Shown one piece after another: positions 51,423-63,351 of a stretch of 64,000 nucleotides of DNA. The position numbers and the translations under genes are program-made. Position 1 is the stretch's first letter, and the number at the start of each line of letters is the position of its first letter. This DNA comes from a bacterium. Its GTDB lineage: Bacteria > Krumholzibacteriota > Krumholzibacteriia > JACNKJ01. The notes under the pieces are model-generated. The model searched no databases, was not told the DNA's origin, and saw only the letters and a list, made by a program, of their open reading frames with translations. The DNA lies in assembly GCA_024231955.1 (NCBI GenBank), contig JAAEPZ010000033.1, positions 174,974 through 238,973 of the forward strand, given 5' to 3'.

Positions 51423-52040
51423 ATGGTCACCAAAGCTCTGCTTCTGGGTCTCTCCACCGGCCCCTTCTGCCTGGCCTTCTGCCTCCCGGTGCTGTTCCCC
51501 CTCACCTGCGCCCGCGGCGGAGCGGCCCTGGCCCGGCGTGCCCGCGTGCTGGGCGAGTTCAGCCTGGGCCGCCTGGTCGCCTATCTCACCTTCGGCGGAC
51601 TCGTGGGCCTCCTGGGGCAGAAGCTGGATCACCCCCTCGTGGGTCGGGTGTCGGCGGCGGGCCTGACGGCGCTGGCGGTGCTGCTCATCGCCTACGGTCT
51701 CGTCACCAGCTTTCCGAAGTCGGGTCTGTGCCACGCCCTGGGCGGGCGACTGCCCGAGCGGCGGCTCCCCCTGGCGATGGGCTTTCTCACGGGGCTCAAC
51801 GCCTGCCCGCCGTTTCTGCTCGCAGTGGCCTACGTCTTCACGTTGGGACGGGTCGGCGACGGCCTGCTCTTCTTCCTGATCTATTTTGTGATCACTTCGC
51901 TCTGGCTCCTGCCCATGGTTTTCCTGGGCGGGGCGGCGCGGTACGAGAGGGTGCGCTGGCTGGCACAGCTCTCGTCGCTGCTCGCCGGGTTGCTGTTTCT
52001 GTGGCTGGGGTTGACGATGCTCGCCGGAGGTGGCGCATGA
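51423..52040 (+). CDS. Sulfite exporter TauE/SafE or CcdA/UreH-like membrane protein
   Basis: 205 residues with six hydrophobic helices. It has paired helix motifs GPFCLAFCLPVLFPLTCA near the N-terminus and FLTGLNACPPFLLAVAYV in the second half, the Cys-Pro pattern of the UreH/SafE and DsbD-type transmembrane family, which carry thiol reductant or metal ions. Together with the NapH/CcoG-like protein it recalls clusters for copper or cytochrome-oxidase maturation. The ATG follows GTCGGGG. It overlaps the histidine kinase gene by 4 bp. Confidence 0.8.
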   Translation: MVTKALLLGLSTGPFCLAFCLPVLFPLTCARGGAALARRARVLGEFSLGRLVAYLTFGGLVGLLGQKLDHPLVGRVSAAGLTALAVLLIAYGLVTSFPKSGLCHALGGRLPERRLPLAMGFLTGLNACPPFLLAVAYVFTLGRVGDGLLFFLIYFVITSLWLLPMVFLGGAARYERVRWLAQLSSLLAGLLFLWLGLTMLAGGGA

Positions 52041-53113
52041 AAAACTTTGTCGAGACCGGTTCCGATGCCGTAAAGTGCGAGTGGAGGTCCGAAGTGAAAA
52101 CATTCCTCGTCGAGGTCCTGATCTATCAGTTGTTGGCCGCGATCCTGGCCTACGGCAGCGGCGGCGAACAGCTGTTCCTGAAGAACCTGCCGATCTACCT
52201 GGTGATCTGCAACTGCATCGCCTTTTCGATCCGCACCCACTTCTATATCGCCCAGGTCAAGTGGGACTTCATCCGCTGGCGGCGCAGCCGGCAGATCCTT
52301 TATGCGACGCCGGCGGTGGTATCGGGCTGCGCGATCGGCTCGGGGCTGGCGCTGGCGATCCTGCTGCCGATCTACGGCAAGGATGCCTTCGGCAAGATGC
52401 CGTTCCTGATGCTCCTGAAAGGGAGCGTGATCGTAGGCGCCGCGGTGACCGTGCTGATTCTCGGCTACAACATCCTGCAGGACAAGCTGACCACCGAATC
52501 GCTGGCCAAGGAGCGGGCAAAAAGTCTGCAGACGCAGGCCGAGCTGGCCGCGTTGCAGTCCAAGCTCGACCCCCACTTTCTGTTCAACACGCTCAATACG
52601 ATGCTGAATCTGGTGCACACCGAGCCGGGCAAGGTGGAGGAGATGATCCTCTCGCTGTCGGACATCTATCGCAAGATCCTGCAGCTGCCCGCGCGGGAGC
52701 TGATCTCCCTGGCCGACGAATTCGCACTAGTCGATCAGTACCTGAAGATCGAGCGGATCAGACTGGGCGATCGTCTCGCCTACTCACTCGACCTGCCCAC
52801 CGACCTGGCCGGGAGGGAGGTGCCCCCCCTGCTGCTGCAGCCGCTGGTGGAGAACGCGATCGTCCACGGTCTGGGACCGAAACCGGCCGGTGGCGCGATC
52901 ACGATCCTCGCCGAGAGATACGCAGAGGGGATCAGGATCGTCGTGAGCGACGATGGCGTCGGCCTGCAGGCCCAAAGCAGCGGAGCGGGTTTCGGCCTGC
53001 ACAGCATCCGGGAGCGTCTGCGCCTGCAGTACGGCGATCGCAGCCTGATGAGAATCGAAGCCTTCGCCACCGGCGGCGCGAAAGTGACCCTGGAGATACC
53101 CGATGACAATTAA
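52037..53113 (+). CDS. LytS-type sensor histidine kinase
   Basis: 358 residues. The N-terminal part has four membrane helices (VEVLIYQLLAAILAYGSGG, YLVICNCIAFSIRTHFY, IGSGLALAILLPIYG, VIVGAAVTVLILGYN). A coiled linker leads to the His_kinase domain with phospho-acceptor KLDPHFLFNTLNTML, then PPLLLQPLVENAIVHG and the ATP lid VVSDDGVGL, GFGLHSIRERL. This is the LytS/YehU class that pairs with LytTR regulators. The ATG overlaps the upstream stop by 4 bp (ATGA), and the next gene overlaps by 11 bp, so sensor and operon are co-expressed. Confidence 0.92.
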   Translation: MKNFVETGSDAVKCEWRSEVKTFLVEVLIYQLLAAILAYGSGGEQLFLKNLPIYLVICNCIAFSIRTHFYIAQVKWDFIRWRRSRQILYATPAVVSGCAIGSGLALAILLPIYGKDAFGKMPFLMLLKGSVIVGAAVTVLILGYNILQDKLTTESLAKERAKSLQTQAELAALQSKLDPHFLFNTLNTMLNLVHTEPGKVEEMILSLSDIYRKILQLPARELISLADEFALVDQYLKIERIRLGDRLAYSLDLPTDLAGREVPPLLLQPLVENAIVHGLGPKPAGGAITILAERYAEGIRIVVSDDGVGLQAQSSGAGFGLHSIRERLRLQYGDRSLMRIEAFATGGAKVTLEIPDDN

Positions 53114-53849
53114 GACAATCATCATCGAAGATGAGCTGCACTCGCGCGAACGCTTGAAGACCCTGCTGGCGGACCAGACCGATCTCGACATCGTGGGTGA
53201 GGCCGAAGACGGACTCGTCGCCATCGAGTTGATCGATGCGGTGAAACCCGACCTGGTGTTCCTGGACATCCAGATGCCCGGCGCGAACGGCTTCGAGGTG
53301 CTCGAGCGGATCACTCACAAGCCGCAGGTGATCTTCGTCACCGCCTATGATGAATACGCCATCCGGGCCTTCGAGGCCAATGCGATCGACTACATCCTCA
53401 AGCCCAGCTCGCAGGAGCGGGTGGCCGAGGCGGTGCGTCGAGTGCTGGAGCGGCGCGAAAGCCTGAACGACGCGCTCATCGACAAGTTGAAGGCGGCCAT
53501 CGGGCGTGGAGATCACATGAAGCGCTTCGCGGTCAGCCTGGCGGACGAGATCCTGATCATCCCCGAGTCGGAGGTGTTCTACTTCAAGGCCGAGGACAAG
53601 TGCGTGCTGCTCTGCACGACCGGCCGGGAGTTCTTTTTCGACATGACGCTGAAGGAGCTGGAGGGGAAACTCGACCCGGCGGTGTTCTGCCGCATCCACA
53701 AGAGTCACATCATCTCATTGGACAAGGTGCGGCGCATCCAGCGCTGGTTCCACGGCGATCTGCTCGTGCGGATGGAGGACGGCAAGAGGACGAAACTCAA
53801 GGTCGGCCGCAGCTACCGCGACGAACTGCGGAGACGGCTGGAGTTGTGA
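53103..53849 (+). CDS. LytTR-type response regulator
   Basis: 248 residues. Receiver domain at 1-120: IIIEDELHSRERL, phospho-acceptor Asp in PDLVFLDIQMPG, FVTAYDEYAI and the Lys in YILKPS. The LytTR DNA-binding domain occupies residues 140-248: IPESEVFYFKAEDKCVLLCT, FFDMTLKELEGKLDPAVFCR, IHKSHIISLDKV and KLKVGRSYRDEL. It is the partner of the LytS-like kinase upstream and closes the operon. Its binding site would be paired 9-bp repeats, which I did not locate. Confidence 0.95.
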   Translation: MTIKTIIIEDELHSRERLKTLLADQTDLDIVGEAEDGLVAIELIDAVKPDLVFLDIQMPGANGFEVLERITHKPQVIFVTAYDEYAIRAFEANAIDYILKPSSQERVAEAVRRVLERRESLNDALIDKLKAAIGRGDHMKRFAVSLADEILIIPESEVFYFKAEDKCVLLCTTGREFFFDMTLKELEGKLDPAVFCRIHKSHIISLDKVRRIQRWFHGDLLVRMEDGKRTKLKVGRSYRDELRRRLEL

Positions 53850-54061
53850 GATCCCGGGGATACGATTCCGGTGAGGTGCATCCTCACCGCCGTAGGGGCT
53901 GAGCGGATTGAAGAACGCCCTGTGCCGCCGGGTACGAGCGGGGCGGCAACATCACATAGTCGCCGAACGCCATCTTCCAGATGAGAGTGGGACAGTTTCA
54001 GCGATCGCTCCCCTCTTTGCAGCAGCCGATGTCAACCCCAAGCCAAGATGCGAATCTTCGG

Positions 54062-55063
54062 TTACTGCAGGTATTCGTCGCGCACATACCGAGCCAGCGC
54101 CTTGCCCGCGCATTGCGCCCCCCGTTCATTGGGGTGGAGCGCGTCCGCGTAGATCCGCTCCCCATGCGCGGCCTCGACAAAGTCGGCGGTGAGATCGAAC
54201 ACTTTGAAATCGTAGTCCTCCACCCAACCCTTGAGATCGTCAAACAGATGAGGATTCGCACCGGCCGGCAACTTGTCCAGGAACGGGAACGTCGCCACGA
54301 GGACGTCGAAGTCATGCGTCTGCGCCAACTGATGCAGATCGGCCAGCGCCTCGGGGACGATCGCCATGGAGGCATCCTGGGGGATACCCGTCGTACCCGC
54401 CTCTTTACGGGCTTGGTGGTCGACACGAACGGCCCAGGCGAGTCGGTATAGATGGCTGTGCCCCAAAACCGGATTCAGTTTCACCTCGGGTCGATTCCGC
54501 TCCTGGTTGCGCAGACAGGTGAGGATACCGCCTGAATCGAGGAACATATCGTTGACGCAATACGCCACGATCACCAGGTCCGGCGAGAACTGGAGGCCCT
54601 TATCCCTCAGCGTCTCCACCTCCTGCCTGGTATTGTAACCGTTGACCCCGAAATTGATAATCTCGACATCCAGACCCGCAGCCAGCAATTCGTTCTCCAT
54701 TATCGTCGCGTAAAGATCCTGACGCTGCCTGATGAACAGCCCCTGCGTAATGCTGTCGCCCAGCAACAGAATCCGGAAGGTCCCCTCCTGCCCCTCCACC
54801 TCGTGATCCCTGTCGCGGAAGCCCAGACTGTTGGCGCGCTCGGGAAAGTCCTGCATCGCGCCCATCGAGCGGGATTCGTAGTGCGGCACCAGCTCATAGC
54901 CGATCAGCGGATTGTCGGACAACTGAAAACGCCCCTGCCTCACCCGAAACACCTCCGGCGCTAGATTCAATGCACGAACGAGAACCTCGCCCAACCCCAA
55001 TACAAGCACCAGAGAGAACAGCGATACGATTACCCCTTTGACAAAATCCCGCCGTCTCTGCAT
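54062..55063 (-). CDS. Membrane-anchored SGNH/GDSL hydrolase
   Basis: 333 residues with an N-terminal signal anchor (GVIVSLFSLVLVLGLGEVLV). The SGNH blocks are all visible: FRILLLGDSITQG (Ser), EIINFGVNGYNTRQE (Gly), VIVAYCVNDMF (Asn) and YADALHPNERG (Asp and His). These esterases act on lipids, acetylated glycans or peptidoglycan in the envelope. Acetyl-polysaccharide esterase is a plausible role but not shown. It stands alone, transcribed away from the LytST operon. Confidence 0.88.
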   Translation of the reverse strand: MQRRRDFVKGVIVSLFSLVLVLGLGEVLVRALNLAPEVFRVRQGRFQLSDNPLIGYELVPHYESRSMGAMQDFPERANSLGFRDRDHEVEGQEGTFRILLLGDSITQGLFIRQRQDLYATIMENELLAAGLDVEIINFGVNGYNTRQEVETLRDKGLQFSPDLVIVAYCVNDMFLDSGGILTCLRNQERNRPEVKLNPVLGHSHLYRLAWAVRVDHQARKEAGTTGIPQDASMAIVPEALADLHQLAQTHDFDVLVATFPFLDKLPAGANPHLFDDLKGWVEDYDFKVFDLTADFVEAAHGERIYADALHPNERGAQCAGKALARYVRDEYLQ

Positions 55064-55297
55064 GGAGCTTCCACCTTTTCATTGATCCCTGAATCAGACA
55101 ACTCGGCCAGGAAGTGAATCATAATCCCCAACCGTATTCAAACATATTTCTCCGGTTCCGGCAGGTATCTTCACCTCGCCCGGCAACCGCATCAGGGAGC
55201 GACGGCACCGGTCCGAAAAGATGCCTCTCAGCATTTCTCGGCTGTCGGCCCCGGGTCGGAGTAGACTCCATCCGGCCGCAATAACGGAGAGGCGAAC

Positions 55298-55532
55298 ATG
55301 GATAATCAAATACTGGCGATGCACTACGTCTGCCCCCCCGACGAGGGGTGCCTTGATCGAAAAGACCGAATTGGAGGAGTGTACAGACTGCGGCGCCTGC
55401 GCCGCCGTGTGCCATTTTGACGCGCGGATCTGCGATGATGAACTGCAGGTGATCAGTGACGCCTGCTTCGGCTGCGGCCTATGTGTTCCGGCATGTCCGA
55501 CCGGGTGCATCAGCATGATTCCACGCGGATGA
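55298..55532 (+). CDS. 2x[4Fe-4S] ferredoxin with an apparent frameshift
   Basis: GGAGAGGCGAAC and ATG at 55298 start MDNQILAMHYVCPP, but the Fe-S part (ECTDCGACAAVC and ACFGCGLCVPACPTG) is in the next frame. The two join if one C is dropped from the run of seven C at 55333-55339. The joined protein of about 77 residues has two CxxCxxCxxxC motifs and ends CISMIPRG, like small bacterial ferredoxins of dissimilatory sulfur and heterodisulfide pathways. The run is a classic site for a sequencing or assembly indel, or for slippage. Without the shift the upstream frame stops within 35 codons. Confidence 0.75.
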
Positions 55533-55546
55533 CCTGACGCGTTTGC

Positions 55547-57733
55547 TCAGGAGCCGGCACCACGCGCCAGCACGCTCTTCACGGTCTGGCCAAGGCTGGA
55601 CAACGTGTATGGCTTCTTGAGATAAGCGCCGGCGCCCGCGCGTCTGGCGGCCTGAACCTTGTCGGTTTCCGAATAGCCGCTGGTGATGATGGCCAGCTGA
55701 TCGGGTTTGAGCATCACCGCCCGCTTGAAGGTTTCAAGTCCATCGATCCCCGGATCCATGATCATGTCGAGGATCAGCAAATCGATCTTGCTGTTCCGCA
55801 GGAACTCGATCGCCTCCTCACCGCTCGCGACACTCATCACGGAGTACCCCAGGTTGGTGAGGAGGGTCACGGCCGTGTCACGCTGGATATCTATGTCATC
55901 GATCACCAGGACCGATTCGCCATGCCCCTTGATGTCATCGAGCGTGGATTGAGATTCCACGGTCAGTCTGTCCCGGACGATGGGAAAATGGATCCGGAAA
56001 TCCGTACCGCATCCGACCTCACTCTCCGCGGTGATCCAGCCCTTATGATCTTCGACCGTACCGTGAATCACCGCCATCCCCAGCCCTGTGCCGCTAAGGC
56101 CCATTATCTTGGTCGTATGAAACGGCTCAAAGATCCTGGTCAGATCCTCCGGCGGAATACCCGGCCCGCTGTCGGCGACACTCAGGTGGACGTAATCACC
56201 CTCCGGCATGGGTTCCCCGTCCGATTCGGATTCGGCGACATAGGTGTTCCTGGTTCTGATCTTGATCGTGCCGCCCTCTTCCGGCAGCGCTTCGAATGCA
56301 TTGATGAGCAGGTTCAGGAGCATCCTCGTCAGATGCGTAGCCGAGCCCATGATGTTGAGGAGATCATCGCTCTGGTCCAGGTCCACCTGCACTGCGGGTT
56401 TGCTCGCCTGCAACTTCTTGAACTCGGAACTGGCCAGAAAAGCTCTGATGACATCATTCAGGTTGAGGACGACGGTATCCACGACACCCCGGCGGGACAG
56501 GGTGAGGAGGTCCTGCACGATATCCGCCGCTCTGGATGCCGAACGTCCGATCGTCAGCAAAGGACGATAGAGTTGATCGGCGGGATCCATATCGGCCAGG
56601 AACAGCTCGGGATAACCCAGCATCGCGCCCAGTATATTGTTGAGATCATGCGCCACCCCACCGGCAACCGTGCCGAGCAATTCCAGCTTGTCGGCTCGCG
56701 CCAGCTTCTCCCGCACCGCCTCCCGTTCGGCCTCGAAACGTATCCGCTCGGTTGCATCCATGATGATCCCATCGAATTTCAGTGGGGCCCCATCCTCGCC
56801 CCGAACGATGCTGGTTCTGTCATCCACCCACTTCACCTCTCCCGATTTGGTGATGACCCGGTAGGGCTGGTGAACAAATTCCACCCTGCACAGATCAGCG
56901 GACGCAGATATCACCTCACCGGCGACCCGCTCCAGATCATCCGTATGTATGATCTCCGAGTAGAGCACCTTACTACTCTGAAATTCGTCCGCCGTATAGC
57001 CCGTCAGGCCTTCGACATTGTTGGACACGTACTCCACCGGCCAGGACTCCTCATTCCGCCAGCGAAAAGCAACCGCGGGACTGACGTCGATGATCTGCCG
57101 CAAGCGGTTCTGCTCATCAAGCATGCGCCGCTGTCTTTGGTTTTGCAGAGCACGTTCCGACATCTGATTGGCTACCATGAAGAGCATGCGGGTCACGGCC
57201 TCGAATCGCGCCCGAGGCATCACCGTGACCTCGTTCAGAGCCGAGAGGAACTCATCCTCGTCGGCTCCTATCTCCCTGGCATAGGCTCTCATTCTGTCGA
57301 CATCGATATCCTCGTCGCGCACCTGGCCGATCAACCAGCTGCCGATGTGTATATCCCCGGCGGTGATACTGGCGCTGCCATCCCATAACCCGCCGCTCAA
57401 ACAGAGCTGAATGGTCGGACCGTCGGGATTATAGCAACCGATCAAGGCATCCGATTTAATGCAGTTCCGCAGACCGACCTCCGTTTGCCGAATGATGTCA
57501 TTGCACAGACGGCAGAAATTGCTCGGCTTCGTGATCGGTACGCCATCGGGCGCGGCAATGATCGACCCCACCCCCGACGCCTCGGCAAAAGCGTCCTGGA
57601 TCTCTTGAATCTCCCCTATATCGAAGAGGGTGCGAAAGACCTCGCCCGTAGGATCGACCCTGATCTCCTCGGCGGTATCCCCGGATTGCGTGGAGCCATC
57701 GACAATATTGTTGATCGGATCTTGGTGCTTCAT
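55547..57733 (-). CDS. Hybrid histidine kinase: PocR-PAS-HisKA-HATPase-REC
   Basis: 728 residues, no membrane segment. PocR ligand-binding domain at about 38-190, with the characteristic SNFCRLCNDIIRQTEVGLRNC, SGGLWDGSASI and SWLIGQV; its Cys residues suggest a metal or Fe-S site. A PAS domain (212-330) follows, then HisKA with His362 in GGVAHDLNN, the ATPase (LLNLLINAFEALPEEGG, DSGPGIPPEDLTRIFEPFHTTK, GLGMAVIHG) and a C-terminal receiver (SVLVIDDIDIQRD, LLILDMIMDPGIDG). PocR domains sense small hydrocarbon derivatives in known regulators. It lies head to head with nifJ across 570 bp, so it may control it. Confidence 0.93.
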   Translation of the reverse strand: MKHQDPINNIVDGSTQSGDTAEEIRVDPTGEVFRTLFDIGEIQEIQDAFAEASGVGSIIAAPDGVPITKPSNFCRLCNDIIRQTEVGLRNCIKSDALIGCYNPDGPTIQLCLSGGLWDGSASITAGDIHIGSWLIGQVRDEDIDVDRMRAYAREIGADEDEFLSALNEVTVMPRARFEAVTRMLFMVANQMSERALQNQRQRRMLDEQNRLRQIIDVSPAVAFRWRNEESWPVEYVSNNVEGLTGYTADEFQSSKVLYSEIIHTDDLERVAGEVISASADLCRVEFVHQPYRVITKSGEVKWVDDRTSIVRGEDGAPLKFDGIIMDATERIRFEAEREAVREKLARADKLELLGTVAGGVAHDLNNILGAMLGYPELFLADMDPADQLYRPLLTIGRSASRAADIVQDLLTLSRRGVVDTVVLNLNDVIRAFLASSEFKKLQASKPAVQVDLDQSDDLLNIMGSATHLTRMLLNLLINAFEALPEEGGTIKIRTRNTYVAESESDGEPMPEGDYVHLSVADSGPGIPPEDLTRIFEPFHTTKIMGLSGTGLGMAVIHGTVEDHKGWITAESEVGCGTDFRIHFPIVRDRLTVESQSTLDDIKGHGESVLVIDDIDIQRDTAVTLLTNLGYSVMSVASGEEAIEFLRNSKIDLLILDMIMDPGIDGLETFKRAVMLKPDQLAIITSGYSETDKVQAARRAGAGAYLKKPYTLSSLGQTVKSVLARGAGS

Positions 57734-58303
57734 GAAACCTGCGCCTGTCTATGATTCGTAAGACGAAAATGGCGTACCGCCATATAGCAACAGCTATCGG
57801 ATCGGCACGACTTAACGCACACCCGTCGGCGGCGAATGACAGGTGGCAGGATCGGGACCATCCGAGGCTATGTCGGGATAGACAAACGGACTATCCAACC
57901 CATCGAGATGATGTACGAACTCAATGGCTGGATTCCGGAGATATTGGCGAGCCGTCTCGCAACCCACATGAGCCGCTACTCACTGAATCCAAGCCACATA
58001 TCGTTGTCGGCGGATGCAGGTGCGGCGATCGCCATGTGACGGAGAAGCTCGGCAAACAGTCAGATTGGCCGAACAGGTTTCGACATCTTGGCCCGGAAAG
58101 ATGATACTACCCAAGCCCCTTTTACCGTATTGAGAAATTATTGCCGCATCGCGGAAACCGACGCCATCAGCGAGACTTGCGTCCCCTCGGACCCGCCTGA
58201 TGGCCCACGTGAAAACAGCCACATTGCACATCCGTTTCTGGTGGAAAAGAGAATGTTATCTGACTACATTGGTCCCGAAAATTCATCTACCGGAGGTTTG
58301 TTC
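57734..58303. other. Intergenic region between the hybrid kinase and nifJ, 570 bp
   Basis: The frames that cross this stretch lack ribosome sites and recognisable motifs. It must hold the two divergent promoters, but I could not assign them. Length and divergence make it a good place for a regulator binding site. Confidence 0.45.
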
Positions 58304-61867
<3,564 letters not shown>

Positions 61868-61892
61868 ATGGATTAACGTTGATCGAAACGAA

Positions 61893-61922
61893 GGGGCGGC
61901 TCACACGAGCCGCCCCTTTTTT
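61893..61922 (+). terminator. Rho-independent terminator of nifJ
   Basis: GGGGCGGCTC (61893-61902) and GAGCCGCCCC (61907-61916) around ACAC, followed by six T residues. Confidence 0.97.
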
Positions 61923-61954
61923 GAGTCCACTCTTCAGTAGATGTAAGCAATGAC

Positions 61955-62055
61955 GGGGACATGCACTTATTCCCTGCAATGAAGGGGACATGCACTTATT
62001 CCCTGAAAGGTAAGGGAAGCAGTATCCCTCTTCCGAATAAGTGCGTGTCCCCGTC
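61955..62055. repeat. Direct and inverted copies of a 21-22-bp motif
   Basis: GGGGACATGCACTTATTCCC occurs at 61955-61974 and again at 61984-62003. The near-complement GAATAAGTGCGTGTCCCCGTC is at 62035-62055. The outer copies can pair into a long hairpin with one mismatch. This motif type accompanies REP-associated (Y1) transposases in other bacteria, but no transposase is present here, so it looks like a fossil end or stray repeat. Confidence 0.85.
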
Positions 62056-62136
62056 TTCCATTGACACCCCTTTCCCCCTCTCCTAAAGTCGAATTCTCTA
62101 CATACCACCCCATTCACCTGTTTGAGGAGGCTCTTC

Positions 62137-62988
62137 ATGTCGCTGCGTGAATTCGCGGTTCTCTCTGCTCTGCTGTCCCTTATACTCATCGTGACGACCA
62201 CGGGATGCAACGACGATCCGACCAAGCCGAAGTCCTTCGCCATCAACATCACAGTGCTGGACGAGCACGGCGTTCCCGTGGAGGGGGCGGAGATCGGCTG
62301 CCTGCCGGGCATCCCGATGAGTCAGCTGGCCCGATCGACTCAAAAAGGGGCGAGTCGGACAATGATCGCTATCCGCTACGACGTTCAGGAGACCCAGTTC
62401 GTCAAGGAGGAGATTCTCGATGTCACGGGGGAGGTCATCCGGACACTGGTGTCGGACCTCCACTCCCCGAATACTTACATAACCATCTGGGACGGACGGA
62501 CCGACGCGGACGAACCGACGCCGCCCGGCTATTACCAGGTGAAGCTGTCCACCTCCATAGATGGAAATTCGGATTGGGTCGAGGCGAGTGTCATGGGTAT
62601 ACTCCAGGGGCAGTATTCTCCAGGGGCCTATTCCGTGGCGACGACGGACGCTGACGGTAAAGCGGTCATCACGGATCGGCGCATCGTCCCCGCCTTCTGG
62701 GCTCCTCCCGAGCTACAGAAGACTTCGGACACCGGGATAAGCGAAGGTTATTTTAGCCTGGATAATGAAACCACCTTCTTCGTCCACTCCGATCCGAGCG
62801 ATCCTCACAGCGACCTGGTGCATGAATCCATCATCGCCGTGGACGGCCCTCAGAGTCTGACGATCTCACTGGACGGCAGAAGCAGCCCGCCATATGTCGA
62901 AAACACTGAGGTGCAGGAGGTAACCGAGGCAGGTAAAGCTCGATACTCCGTCATCCTCGATCCCCCCTACCCGAATCCTTTCAACTAG
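62137..62988 (+). CDS. Lipoprotein with internal FlgD-like domain and terminal PNPFN
   Basis: 283 residues. Signal sequence with lipobox (LILIVTTTGC, acylated Cys at 24). An Ig-like segment (INITVLDEHGVPVEGAEIGC) precedes a FlgD-like module in mid-protein: TMIAIRYDVQETQFV, DVTGEVIRTLVSD, WDGRTDADEPTPPGYYQVKLS. The protein ends at PPYPNPFN followed at once by a stop. In the sorting domains elsewhere in this window PNPFNP opens the module, so here either a C-terminal module has been lost by a nonsense or deletion event, or the order is permuted. GAGGAGGCTCTTC precedes the ATG at 62137. Confidence 0.8.
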   Translation: MSLREFAVLSALLSLILIVTTTGCNDDPTKPKSFAINITVLDEHGVPVEGAEIGCLPGIPMSQLARSTQKGASRTMIAIRYDVQETQFVKEEILDVTGEVIRTLVSDLHSPNTYITIWDGRTDADEPTPPGYYQVKLSTSIDGNSDWVEASVMGILQGQYSPGAYSVATTDADGKAVITDRRIVPAFWAPPELQKTSDTGISEGYFSLDNETTFFVHSDPSDPHSDLVHESIIAVDGPQSLTISLDGRSSPPYVENTEVQEVTEAGKARYSVILDPPYPNPFN

Positions 62989-63005
62989 CATCAAGTCGCG
63001 AAACC

Positions 63006-63029
63006 GGGGCGGCCCGCATGGGCCGCCCC
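63006..63029 (+). terminator. Hairpin terminator after the lipoprotein gene
   Basis: Perfect stem GGGGCGGCCC (63006-63015) and GGGCCGCCCC (63020-63029) around GCAT; only a broken T run follows. Confidence 0.75.
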
Positions 63030-63351
63030 TTACTGTTCGAGATTGATCCAGATTGAATATCGACTACGCTTCCCGAATTACTTGTTCAAGAGCTTTGATC
63101 TCGCTCCAGGCATATATGATAATCATGCTACAACACATTGCATGATCAACTGTTTGCGAGAGCCGATTGCAGTTTACTTTGGCACCTAAAGTCGATTACC
63201 ATTAAGTGTTGCCGCCTGATATCACTGATGACCTTTAGCATGCATAAATCTGAATGTTCATCTTATTTGTCACCCCCTGTCGCAGGCCCGATTTCCATCA
63301 ATACGGCACGTCGTCGGCACTGAGCTTCTGGACGACGGAGGATGAGGAGCT
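63030..63351. other. Gene-free interval
   Basis: AT-rich stretch with no supported coding frame; the start signal of the next gene (GAGGAGCT) is at its right end. Confidence 0.5.

Noticed and set aside
57836..58039. Small plus-strand frame upstream of nifJ
   Set aside because: No ribosome site, no hydrophobic or family feature, and it lies in a probable promoter region.
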